The notes under the pieces are model-generated. The model was given only the letters and a program-made list of their open reading frames with translations, made no database searches and was not told the origin of the DNA. Below are positions 7,573 through 15,077 of a DNA stretch of 27,800 nucleotides, one piece after another. Every line of letters begins with the position of its first letter. The first letter of the stretch is position 1. This DNA is from Victivallales bacterium (GTDB taxonomy: Bacteria > Verrucomicrobiota > Lentisphaeria > Oligosphaerales > Oligosphaeraceae): contig JAGCTA010000280.1 of assembly GCA_017963875.1 (NCBI GenBank), forward strand, positions 1 through 27,800. Direction: 5' to 3'. A program made the position numbers and the translations under genes.

Positions 7573-8094
7573 TCAGCCCCTTTCGTTCAGAATGCGTTTG
7601 TAGAATGCCTCGTCACCAGATTCGAAACAGCAGAATACCACTTTCTGGAGCGACACGGGCGAGAATGCCTGGACTGTCCTGATGGCAATCCGCGCGGCAT
7701 TCTCCTTTGGATAGCCATAGATGCCTGTCGAAATGCAGGGGAAGGCAATGCTTGAGCAATTCTTCTCCTCAGCGCGTCGGAGGCTGTTCTCGTAGCAATT
7801 GGCAAGCAACTCAGGTTCGCCATGCCGTCCATCGCGATAGACTGGCCCAGGCGTGTGGATGACATATTTGCAAGGCAGTCTGCCAGCCTTGGTGAGATAC
7901 GCCTGTCCAGTTTTTCCCCTGCGTTCTGGCAGCCCCTCCACCAGTCTCAGGCATTCCTCGAAGAGTTCCTTGCCCGCAGCGCGGTGGATCGCCCCGTCCA
8001 CGCCACCGCCGCCAAGCAGCCAGCAGTTGGCCGCGTTCACGATGGCGTCCACCTCAAGTTTGGTGATGTCGCCTGTAATGACTTCTATGTTCAT
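7573..8094 (-). CDS. Macro-domain ADP-ribose hydrolase (YmdB-like)
   Basis: Predicted 173-residue single macro domain, the size of YmdB/MacroD-type O-acetyl-ADP-ribose deacetylases. Visible motifs are GDIT (8-11), VNAAN (19-23), GGGGVDGAIHRAAG (28-41), and the phosphate loop ISTGIYGYP (121-129). These enzymes release ADP-ribose from O-acetyl-ADP-ribose or mono-ADP-ribosylated proteins. The ATG at 8094 was chosen because it starts directly with the fold (MNIEVITGDIT) and has GGAGG six bases upstream. The frame extends 63 codons further back, but that part crosses the terminator of the preceding gene. It is the first gene of the five-gene accessory operon. Confidence 0.92.
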   Translation of the reverse strand: MNIEVITGDITKLEVDAIVNAANCWLLGGGGVDGAIHRAAGKELFEECLRLVEGLPERRGKTGQAYLTKAGRLPCKYVIHTPGPVYRDGRHGEPELLANCYENSLRRAEEKNCSSIAFPCISTGIYGYPKENAARIAIRTVQAFSPVSLQKVVFCCFESGDEAFYKRILNERG

Positions 8095-8100
8095 CAATGT

Positions 8101-8105
8101 CCTCC
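8101..8105 (-). promoter_or_regulatory. Ribosome-binding site deciding the macro-gene start
   Basis: GGAGG lies six bases before the ATG at 8094. It decides against the much longer in-frame extension to 8283. Confidence 0.7.
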
Positions 8106-8220
8106 AAAAAAGAATACTACTGGGGATTGTCCCAGGAAGAATTGCGGAGAGCCATCCTTGGTTGTTCATTGTGTCTCTGAACCGAAACAGTTCGTTGGAG
8201 GCAAGCGAAAGAAGAATCAT

Positions 8221-8267
8221 AAAAAAAAACGCTCTTTTCCCATGATTTTCAACTGGGGAAAGAGCGT
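8221..8267 (-). terminator. Intrinsic terminator after the Asp23/AmaP pair
   Basis: Read on the minus strand, AACGCTCTTTCCCC (8267-8254) pairs with GGGAAAAGAGCGTT (8240-8227) around a 13-nt loop, giving a 14-bp stem with one mismatch. The descending arm ends in a run of eight U (8228-8221). It lies 32 bp after the stop of the AmaP-like gene at 8299 and separates it from the macro-domain operon. Confidence 0.9.
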
Positions 8268-8298
8268 TTGGCACTAATCTCAAGAAATCAGCAATGGC

Positions 8299-8880
8299 TT
8301 ATTGCTCTGCCAGTGGAGTCGGTGTTTCAGTCTGGACGCTGTCTTTTCCCTCTGAAGATTCAGTGGTATCCTCGGCGGGCGTTTCAATCGGCTTTACGGA
8401 TGGCGGATTCAGTTTGGTTGAGGATGCATTGCGGTCTGAGCGCAGGTTGCTGATGACGATGTCAATATGCGTGAAAACACCAGGAATGCCGACAACATTA
8501 TCCAGTGCATTTTTCACAGCGTCATGAAGATTGTCACCAAGTGTTTTCAACTCTATGTTGCCACCGACTTGGATATAGAGTTTTACTGAATAACCCTCTG
8601 AAATGCGGTTGATGAGGATTTTGTCCAGTGTCACTTGTTTGAATTCCTTGTTAACCATTATTCTAAGATGGCTCTTTATCGCCTTGTATGACAACAGGAA
8701 ATTTCCATTGTCACCGCTGGAAACACTGATGAACTGCTTTTTGTTTTTCAGATAGAAATACAGTCGGACAAGTTCCACTATGAGCCAGAGCAGACCGACA
8801 TAGATGAGTCCCAGTGCGCATCCCTTTGTAAAGGTGTGATGGGTAATCAAATCAATGACATTCTTGCAGAATTCAATCAT
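8299..8880 (-). CDS. AmaP-like membrane-anchored partner of Asp23
   Basis: Predicted 193-residue protein with one strong hydrophobic helix at about residues 21-44, a soluble domain (about 50-150) of the Asp23-related alpha/beta type (VKLYIQVGGNIELKTLGDNL, PGVFTHIDIVISNL), and a disordered Pro/Thr/Glu-rich tail. It resembles Firmicute AmaP, which anchors Asp23 to the membrane. The assignment rests on topology, the domain and the neighbouring asp23-like gene. GGAGGT precedes the ATG. It is the second gene of the pair, 103 bp after the Asp23-like gene, and is followed by a strong terminator. Its role in a Gram-negative cell is not known to me. Confidence 0.7.
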   Translation of the reverse strand: MIEFCKNVIDLITHHTFTKGCALGLIYVGLLWLIVELVRLYFYLKNKKQFISVSSGDNGNFLLSYKAIKSHLRIMVNKEFKQVTLDKILINRISEGYSVKLYIQVGGNIELKTLGDNLHDAVKNALDNVVGIPGVFTHIDIVISNLRSDRNASSTKLNPPSVKPIETPAEDTTESSEGKDSVQTETPTPLAEQ

Positions 8881-8983
8881 GGGTTACCTCCGCCAGGCGT
8901 GTTGTTTTCAATTGTTGAGTCAAGAGGGCGTCGCCAAGGAATGATGGCGGTGCCCTTTGAGTTCGAGTACAGATGATGTGGTG

Positions 8984-9475
8984 TTATGCGTTTATCTCCG
9001 CAGGAGCATCGGATGAGTTCTCTTCATCGGAGGGTTCCTTGGCTTCAGCCTCTTCCTCTACTTTTTCTGGCGGCGGAGGAGGAAGTTCCAGATCGCATAC
9101 ATTCACGTTGACGCGTGCCACTTTGTATCCCGTCAATTCCTCGACTTTGCTCTTGATGGTGTTCTGAAGTTTCTGCGCGACATCTGGAATCACAACGCCA
9201 AAACGCATGACAAGAGTAAGTGTGATGATGGCGGCTTTGTCTTCATTCTGTTCAATGATGACACTACGGTCCGAGGAGCGCTTGCCAAGGATGTCTAGCA
9301 TGCCGTCCATCAGGCTCTGGCTCTGGAAACGAATGACACCGTCAATGTCCAAGGTGTATTTTTTGACGATGGTATTCAAGACGGATTGTGAAATCTGGAT
9401 ATCGCCTGATTCGGCGCTTTCCTTCACCAGCATTTCATTTTCTTCCATACGAACTTCTTGTTTTGTTTCTTCCAT
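8984..9475 (-). CDS. Asp23/Gls24 family envelope-stress-type protein
   Basis: Predicted 163-residue protein with a central Asp23 (DUF322) domain. ISQSVLNTIVKKYTLDIDGV is followed by a Gly/Ser-rich turn, AAIITLTLVMRFGVVIPDVA, and VEELTGYKVARVNVNVCDLE. The C-terminus is acidic and preceded by a run of prolines (LELPPPPPEK), probably a flexible tail. In Firmicutes, Asp23 proteins are abundant, membrane-tethered and induced by alkaline or envelope stress. ATG 9475 was chosen over the 14-codon upstream extension because AAGGAG precedes it by 8 bp. It is paired with the AmaP-like gene downstream. Confidence 0.85.
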   Translation of the reverse strand: MEETKQEVRMEENEMLVKESAESGDIQISQSVLNTIVKKYTLDIDGVIRFQSQSLMDGMLDILGKRSSDRSVIIEQNEDKAAIITLTLVMRFGVVIPDVAQKLQNTIKSKVEELTGYKVARVNVNVCDLELPPPPPEKVEEEAEAKEPSDEENSSDAPAEINA

Positions 9476-9546
9476 GGTTTTGTCTCCTTCTTCTGTCCGT
9501 GCATACAAGAAATGCAATTCGCGTGACAGTTTCTTTTTCCAGTTTT

Positions 9547-9562
9547 TGACGCTTTTGCGTCA
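9547..9562. repeat. 16-bp perfect palindrome upstream of the Asp23-like gene
   Basis: TGACGC and GCGTCA flank a TTTT centre, 72 bp before the Asp23-like start and downstream of the rhomboid gene. It could be an operator, or a short hairpin ending the rhomboid transcript. On the minus strand no U-run follows, which favours the operator reading. Confidence 0.4.
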
Positions 9563-9656
9563 TTTATATTGTCACATCTATAAATCTAAACTGTATTTTT
9601 CACCTTTCAACTACAAAATGGCGTGAAACTTGAGGTTTATTCAATTATTTGCCAAA

Positions 9657-10511
9657 TCAGTTGTCACGCAGGCGGCGGCTTGCTTCTTCTAAAAGGGCCT
9701 TTTCCTCTTGGGTGAGTGATGAGCGGCCTGTCGCAGCCAGTTTATCTAATACGCGATCGACTTCGTTTGAATCCAATTCACCTAAAGAGTTGCTGGAATG
9801 GGATGAATTGTCCTTTTTTTCGTTTTTCATGCGGAAGATGTTTTTTAACCATTGGCAACTTGGATTATTCTGGAAGGATGACCTTTTCAACAACCTTCGC
9901 ATGAAGATGATTGCTCCAAGTGCGCCGCCCAGGTGGGCAAGGTGGGCGACATTGTCATTAATTGACAACTCGGCATAGATTTCATACAGGCAGTAGAGGA
10001 TGGCAAATGTGCGCATTTTCAAGGAAATCGGCGGAATGATCAACTGGAGTTTCGCATGTGGGAAAGACATGGCAGTTGCCACCATGATTCCAAAGACGGA
10101 ACCCGAAGCGCCGATGCAGATGGCTGGTTCGCCCCACCAGTTGGCCAACAACCATGTCGCAGCGCCGATGAGTCCACTGAAGAGGTACAGTTTATAGAAT
10201 CGAGTCTTTCCCAGTGCTGGTTCAAGAAGACTGCCGAAAATCCAAAGACTCCACATGTTTCCGAATATATGCATAAAGGTCATGTGGGTGAACATGTAGG
10301 TGAAGGGGCGCCATAACTGGTAATGCTGGATGCCCATGCGATTCAAGGACAAGAAAAAGCATAATTCCTCTCCAACGGTCCCCATGTTGCATAAGATGTA
10401 TATCAAACAATTGATTATCAACAGTGTTTTTACGGCGGACCAGTGGGACCACGGCCAGTCTCTGTTGCCGCTGTTGCCGCCGTTTCTCATGTAGTCTCGT
10501 TCGTCAATCAT
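9657..10511 (-). CDS. Rhomboid-family intramembrane serine protease
   Basis: Predicted 284-residue membrane protein. The rhomboid core spans residues ~28-205 with HMTFMHIFGNMWSLWIFGS (the HxxxN stretch), the catalytic GASG at 134-137 (Ser136) and AHLGG with catalytic His193. After the core comes a ~70-residue cytoplasmic tail rich in Ser and Asn that ends in a helical segment (VDRVLDKLAATGRSSLTQEE), a tail common on bacterial rhomboids of this type. Both catalytic residues are present, so an active protease is expected; substrates are unknown. No clear ribosome-binding site precedes 10511. Confidence 0.92.
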   Translation of the reverse strand: MIDERDYMRNGGNSGNRDWPWSHWSAVKTLLIINCLIYILCNMGTVGEELCFFLSLNRMGIQHYQLWRPFTYMFTHMTFMHIFGNMWSLWIFGSLLEPALGKTRFYKLYLFSGLIGAATWLLANWWGEPAICIGASGSVFGIMVATAMSFPHAKLQLIIPPISLKMRTFAILYCLYEIYAELSINDNVAHLAHLGGALGAIIFMRRLLKRSSFQNNPSCQWLKNIFRMKNEKKDNSSHSSNSLGELDSNEVDRVLDKLAATGRSSLTQEEKALLEEASRRLRDN

Positions 10512-10612
10512 TTTTTTATCAGGTGGTTCTGTTTGGGTAACGGTTAATTGTCATGCTGATTAATATACTATTCTTTTCCAACTCTGCCCATGTCAGGCGA
10601 ATGGCTGGGACA

Positions 10613-11680
10613 TTATTGCTGCTGGGCGATGGATTCCAGATGAATCCGGTTGAAGATCTCGCGGATGAAACTTTCCGATAATCCCAATCGATGGCCGTTT
10701 TCAATGGCCTGAGCGAGAACCTGCTCCCAACGGCCCGATTGCAGTACCGTCAAATTCTCTTCCTTTTTCAATTCGCCAATGCGTTTTGACATGGCCATGC
10801 GGCGAGCCAACGTCGCAAGAAGTGTCATGTCGGCCTGGTCGATTTCACATCGGCAGGCCGTCAGTGCTTCCTGGATTTTCGAACTCGCCTTGTCATCATG
10901 GCTTTTGACAATGAGATTTGAAAGAAGTTCACGAAGTTGCTGAGGATTCAACTGCTGGCGGGAATCGGACATGGCTTGCTCAGGCGAGATATGTGTTTCT
11001 ATCATGAGGCCCTCAAAATCCAAATTCAGCGCCTGTTGGGATATTTCCGCGATGTATGAGGTATTTCCAGCAATATGGGACGGGTCGCAGATTAAAGGCA
11101 GTTTAGGGAAACGATGCCGAAGTTCTAGAGCCATGGACCAGGCGGGGGCATTTCTGTAGTGCCCCGCTTCCACGCCGCTGACGCCCCGCAGAACAGCCGC
11201 GATGCGCGTAAGCCCCGCATTGGCTAGGCGTTCAATGGCACCAGTCCACAGTTCCAAGTCTGGATTGACTGGATTTTTGACGAGGACAGGAATGTCATGA
11301 CCATGCAACGCATCTGCAATTTCCTGGACTGCAAATGGTGTGACGGTCGTTCGCGCCCCAATCCAAAGGACATCCGTGTCATGGTCGAGTGCCATTTTCA
11401 CATGATTACCGTTGGCGACTTCCACAGCGAACCGCATCCCTGTTTCTTCACGTGCCTTTTCAAGCCATTTGAAGGCCGTTTCACCCATGCCTTCAAAGAC
11501 ACCAGGGCGGGTACGTGGTTTCCAGACACCAGCGCGGAACAACGAAATGCCGTTCTGGCAGATGGCGCGTGCCGTTTCAAGGATTTGCCGCTCGCTTTCA
11601 GCCGCGCATGGACCTGCAATCAACATCAGGCCTTTGGGTGACAATGGCATATCCCATTTTGGAAAAGCCTGAAATTCCAT
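10613..11680 (-). CDS. DAHP synthase fused to chorismate mutase
   Basis: Predicted 355-residue bifunctional aromatic-biosynthesis enzyme. Residues 1-~255 are a type Iβ DAHP synthase, which condenses PEP and erythrose 4-phosphate: LIAGPCAAES (21-30), AGVWKPRTRPG (50-60), LVKNP and CDPSHIAGN (198-206). Residues ~265-350 are an AroQ-type chorismate mutase (RCEIDQADMTLLATLARRMA, then KRIGELKKEEN and LQSGRWEQVL). The fusion may couple the first pathway step to feedback control or to the phenylalanine/tyrosine branch (inference). ATG 11680 is favoured over 11713 because MEFQAFPKWD starts the fold and GGAGA lies just upstream. It is divergent from the rRNA methyltransferase gene. Confidence 0.93.
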   Translation of the reverse strand: MEFQAFPKWDMPLSPKGLMLIAGPCAAESERQILETARAICQNGISLFRAGVWKPRTRPGVFEGMGETAFKWLEKAREETGMRFAVEVANGNHVKMALDHDTDVLWIGARTTVTPFAVQEIADALHGHDIPVLVKNPVNPDLELWTGAIERLANAGLTRIAAVLRGVSGVEAGHYRNAPAWSMALELRHRFPKLPLICDPSHIAGNTSYIAEISQQALNLDFEGLMIETHISPEQAMSDSRQQLNPQQLRELLSNLIVKSHDDKASSKIQEALTACRCEIDQADMTLLATLARRMAMSKRIGELKKEENLTVLQSGRWEQVLAQAIENGHRLGLSESFIREIFNRIHLESIAQQQ

Positions 11681-11714
11681 GTGTTGATTTCTCCATGTTG
11701 ATTGTGTGTTCAAA

Positions 11715-11742
11715 TTGTTTTTGTTATTCTGTGTAATATAAT
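11715..11742 (+). promoter_or_regulatory. Likely promoter for the rRNA methyltransferase gene
   Basis: TTGTTT (11715-11720) and a perfect TATAAT (11737-11742) are 16 bp apart in the AT-rich divergent intergenic region, about 80 bp before the plus-strand start. The same stretch may hold an opposite-facing promoter (TATATT on the minus strand) for the DAHP synthase gene. Confidence 0.45.
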
Positions 11743-11821
11743 TCTTTTGGACTATATTACCTTATATTTGTAAAAATATTTTTGCAGGGCGTTCAAGGAA
11801 TCACAGGATAATTTGGAAACA

Positions 11822-13039
11822 ATGGAAAGAGTCAGAATTTCAGATATAGCGTTTGGTGGCGATGGTGTTGGCAGATTGGCTGACGGCTCGGTCGTTTTTG
11901 TCCCCCTCACAGCCGTTGGGGATGATGTGACAATTGAGATAACCGAACGGAAGAGCAGTTTCTGCCGCGGCTCAGTCATCACGGTCAATGAGCCAGGGCA
12001 GGGAAGAACCGCTCCCCAGTGCCGACATTTCGGAGAATGCGGTGGTTGTGCCTATCAGCATCTTGAATATCCTATTGAGTTCGCGGCAAAACTTAAGCAA
12101 TTCAAGGACTTGATACATCGCCTCGGCAAATTCGAGGATTTCCCCGACCCCGAGGCTTTTGCCGCTCCAGAACCATACGGCTATAGGAATAAACTGAGAC
12201 TGGAGCCTTTTGGAAGGGTCTTGGATGACAAAGGCTACCATCTTGACTATGGCTATTGCAAACGTGACAATGAGACTTTCTTCAAGGTGAAGTCATGTCC
12301 TCTGGCACGGCCAGAACTGAATGCGCTTCTGCCCAAGGCCATCCGTTCCGACTGGGGGTATCAGAATGCCAGACGTGAGGCTCCATATCCGCTGACTTTG
12401 CGGGTGGATTCCACAGGGGCTACAGGATTTTATTATGGAAAGGCTTCCCCAAAACTCCCCTGGCTGAATGAAATGCTGCTTGGTAAGAATTACAGGGTGC
12501 CGACAGGCAGTTTCTGGCAGGTCAATTCAGCCGTCGCAGAATTTGTGTTGGCAAAAGTCAAAGGCTGGCTTGAGGATTCCACAGCCGATACGCTAATTGA
12601 CGCTTACGGCGGTGTCGGGACTTTTTCGCTGGCGTTGGGAATCCGAATGAAAAAACGTATCCTGATTGAATCCGACTCTTCTGCCATCACCGCCGCCGAC
12701 TACAATCACAAGGCGGCAGCGCTTTCATGCGATATCATTTCAGATACAACAGAAAAGGCCATTGACAAGGTGCTTCGGAGCGTTGAGCCAGACAAGACCG
12801 CGGTCATCATCGATCCGCCAAGGACAGGTTGCCATCAGATGGTTCTGGAGGCCTTGCGGCGCACGCCGCTGAATACCGTTGTCTATGTATCGTGTAATCT
12901 GGCGACTCAGGCAAGGGACCTTCGTCTGCTTTGCTCCGGAGGCGTCTATGTGCCTGTCAAGTCTGCCATGTTCGACATGTTCCCGCGTACCGCCCATTTT
13001 GAGAATGCTGTTCTCTTGAAGGCAGGCGTTGAGGCATAA
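11822..13039 (+). CDS. rlmD: 23S rRNA (uracil-5-)-methyltransferase, RlmD/TrmA family
   Basis: Predicted 405-residue SAM-dependent RNA methyltransferase. An N-terminal TRAM domain (1-~55) is followed by an iron-sulfur ligand set of Cys67, Cys73, Cys76 and Cys159. The methyltransferase domain has LIDAYGGVGTFSL (258-270) for SAM, IIDPPRTG (329-336), the catalytic VSCNLATQARDL with Cys358, and MFPRTAHFE with the general-base Glu394. Which uridine is modified (rRNA or tRNA) cannot be told. SCNL replaces the common SCNP. A TTG nine bases upstream (11813) with AGGA before it is an alternative start. It is monocistronic and convergent with the histidine kinase gene. Confidence 0.9.
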   Translation: MERVRISDIAFGGDGVGRLADGSVVFVPLTAVGDDVTIEITERKSSFCRGSVITVNEPGQGRTAPQCRHFGECGGCAYQHLEYPIEFAAKLKQFKDLIHRLGKFEDFPDPEAFAAPEPYGYRNKLRLEPFGRVLDDKGYHLDYGYCKRDNETFFKVKSCPLARPELNALLPKAIRSDWGYQNARREAPYPLTLRVDSTGATGFYYGKASPKLPWLNEMLLGKNYRVPTGSFWQVNSAVAEFVLAKVKGWLEDSTADTLIDAYGGVGTFSLALGIRMKKRILIESDSSAITAADYNHKAAALSCDIISDTTEKAIDKVLRSVEPDKTAVIIDPPRTGCHQMVLEALRRTPLNTVVYVSCNLATQARDLRLLCSGGVYVPVKSAMFDMFPRTAHFENAVLLKAGVEA

Positions 13040-13147
13040 TTCATTATTCCTTTGGGATGATTGGAATTGTTACAAGGAGGCAGTCCATCGTGCCAACGAA
13101 AATGAATTGGCTTTCACAGTCGCCTTGACCTATGCAAATACCGTACC

Positions 13148-15010
13148 TCATGGGGAATAAGAGCCTTGAAAAAACTCTAACGAGAAAAGCGCCTGAAGCC
13201 TTTCAAGCGTGATTGGTTTGAGGAGAATGCCTGTGAAACCGTCTGATTCGGCGTGGCTGCGTACCTCGACATCGGCGGTGACGAGATATACTGGCAGATG
13301 AGAGAGTTTTGCATCGGCGCGGATGGCTTTCACCAATTCAAGACCGTCCATCTCGGGCATCCAGAGGTCTGTAAGCACCAGATCAAATTTAGAATCTTCT
13401 TTCAGACTCTCCAGAGCCTCTCGGCCATTTTCAGTCATCGTAACATCGGTTATACCGTTTTTCTCAAGCATGGCCTTGAGCACCGCGCGATTGACCGATG
13501 AGTCATCAACGACGAGGATACGGCGGGCTGGGGAATGTTCCGTATGTCCAAAGGGTTCTGGATGGTTGGATTGATCTGGATGGTTGGGTGGCTGCTCGGC
13601 TGTCTTGACGTTGTGGAGCGTAATAGTGAAAGTCGAGCCTACGCCGACTTCGGAAGAGACATTCAGTTCACCGTCCATGAGTGTGGTGAGTTTCTGGCAG
13701 ATGGCCAGGCCGAGACCCGTGCCGTCGCGGTGGTTTCTGTCGGCGAGTTGTACGAAAGGCTGGAGAATACGGGTGATGTTCTCCTTCGAGATGCCTTTGC
13801 CCGTATCTGCGACCGAGAGCACCAGCGTGCCATCTTGCCATTGGACACGAACCGTGATTGTGCCGCGTTCCGTGTATTTATAAGCATTTGATAGCAGGTT
13901 GAAGAGGAGTTGACGTATGCGTTGTGGATCGACGCTTACCCACGGCATTTCATCGATTTCTGCCTTGAGAACCAAGGATTTACGCGCTCGGGCAACCTCA
14001 CAGACGGCGATGACCTCTCGAACAAGCGGCGGTATGTCTGTCGGTTCCTCAATAATTTCCAGTTTTCCACTCTCCATCTTGGAGAGGTCGAGGATGTCAT
14101 TCACAAGGCGAGCGAGCACTTTGGCGCTTGAGTGGATGGAAGAGATGTAGCGGGCACGTTCATCTTCGTTGGACACCCCGTGTTCAAGCAGTTCCGAAAA
14201 ACCGACAATGGCGTTGAGCGGTGTGCGAATGTCGTGAGAAACAGTCGAGAAGAAAAGGCTCTTTGCCTGATTTGTCGCACGTTCTGTCTCAAGTTGTGCC
14301 TGATAGTCGCGGGCAAGCAGTTCCTTCCGATGCATTTCGTTGTGCTCGTCCTCGACGACGAAGACATGCAGGAGACAGCATCCGAAAAGGCAGCCGAGCG
14401 AATAGAGCGGAAGAAGAGGGTCTCCGAGTTGAATCAGAATCGCTACCGCCATCGTGATGCCGAAGGTGAAGATCATCTTGTTGCGTCGGCAGATTGCACC
14501 CTCTGAATGCAATAACTTGAGCAAAGTCATTCCTGAACCGTATATATTGAACGCAACCAGCAACGCGAACGCCAATTGGCGCAGTGGTCCAGCCGTATAT
14601 ACGCACTGGGTGTCAATGGTGAAAAAACTGCCAGTGAAGACGTTCACGACCAACGCGATGATTAGGAACACCATCAACCCGTGCCCAGTCCACAGCAATC
14701 GATCTCGCGGTCTGCCGTCCATCTCCAAGTAGGCAACAATGAAACGTGTCCAGGTGTAGATGGAGAATGCCATCGTCAGGAAGAAGATGACCGTGTCAAT
14801 ATAGAGAAGGCGGGGGCATTCCAAGCCTGCAAGTATGCCCCAAAGGACATCAGACAAGAAAAAAAAAGACAAGCAGACGAGGAAGTGCCTGAACTCAAGT
14901 GCCCCCGCCCGCGACTTGACATTCCGCCAATCGAACAACTGCTTCCAGTTGATGATCAGATGAACGATCAGAGCGATGGCGGCGACACTTGTATAGAAAA
15001 GGTATTGCAT
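13148..15010 (-). CDS. Hybrid sensor histidine kinase/response regulator
   Basis: Predicted 620-residue membrane kinase. About seven hydrophobic helices occupy residues 1-220, followed by a coiled linker. The HisKA domain has SHDIRTPLN with His259. The ATPase domain has the N box around 371-377, DTGKG (402-406) and GTGLGL (430-435). A Pro/His/Asn-rich linker (about 474-495) leads to a receiver domain with the acidic pair at 502-503, phospho-acceptor Asp548 and Lys598. All catalytic residues are present. No output domain or partner regulator gene is adjacent, so phosphotransfer must go elsewhere. It lies 67 bp after the RND pump gene on the same strand and may be co-transcribed with the efflux genes (inference). 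The sensed signal is unknown. Confidence 0.92.
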   Translation of the reverse strand: MQYLFYTSVAAIALIVHLIINWKQLFDWRNVKSRAGALEFRHFLVCLSFFFLSDVLWGILAGLECPRLLYIDTVIFFLTMAFSIYTWTRFIVAYLEMDGRPRDRLLWTGHGLMVFLIIALVVNVFTGSFFTIDTQCVYTAGPLRQLAFALLVAFNIYGSGMTLLKLLHSEGAICRRNKMIFTFGITMAVAILIQLGDPLLPLYSLGCLFGCCLLHVFVVEDEHNEMHRKELLARDYQAQLETERATNQAKSLFFSTVSHDIRTPLNAIVGFSELLEHGVSNEDERARYISSIHSSAKVLARLVNDILDLSKMESGKLEIIEEPTDIPPLVREVIAVCEVARARKSLVLKAEIDEMPWVSVDPQRIRQLLFNLLSNAYKYTERGTITVRVQWQDGTLVLSVADTGKGISKENITRILQPFVQLADRNHRDGTGLGLAICQKLTTLMDGELNVSSEVGVGSTFTITLHNVKTAEQPPNHPDQSNHPEPFGHTEHSPARRILVVDDSSVNRAVLKAMLEKNGITDVTMTENGREALESLKEDSKFDLVLTDLWMPEMDGLELVKAIRADAKLSHLPVYLVTADVEVRSHAESDGFTGILLKPITLERLQALFSLEFFQGSYSP

Positions 15011-15077
15011 AACGTTTCTTAAGTTGTGTACATATCACAAAAAAGGCGAATATCTTGTCACATTCCCCACCGAATTA

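Noticed and set aside
6378..7682. A 434-codon open frame on the plus strand
   Set aside because: It is antisense to the reductase and Nim-like genes, whose minus-strand products carry clear family motifs. Its own translation is low in recognisable structure.
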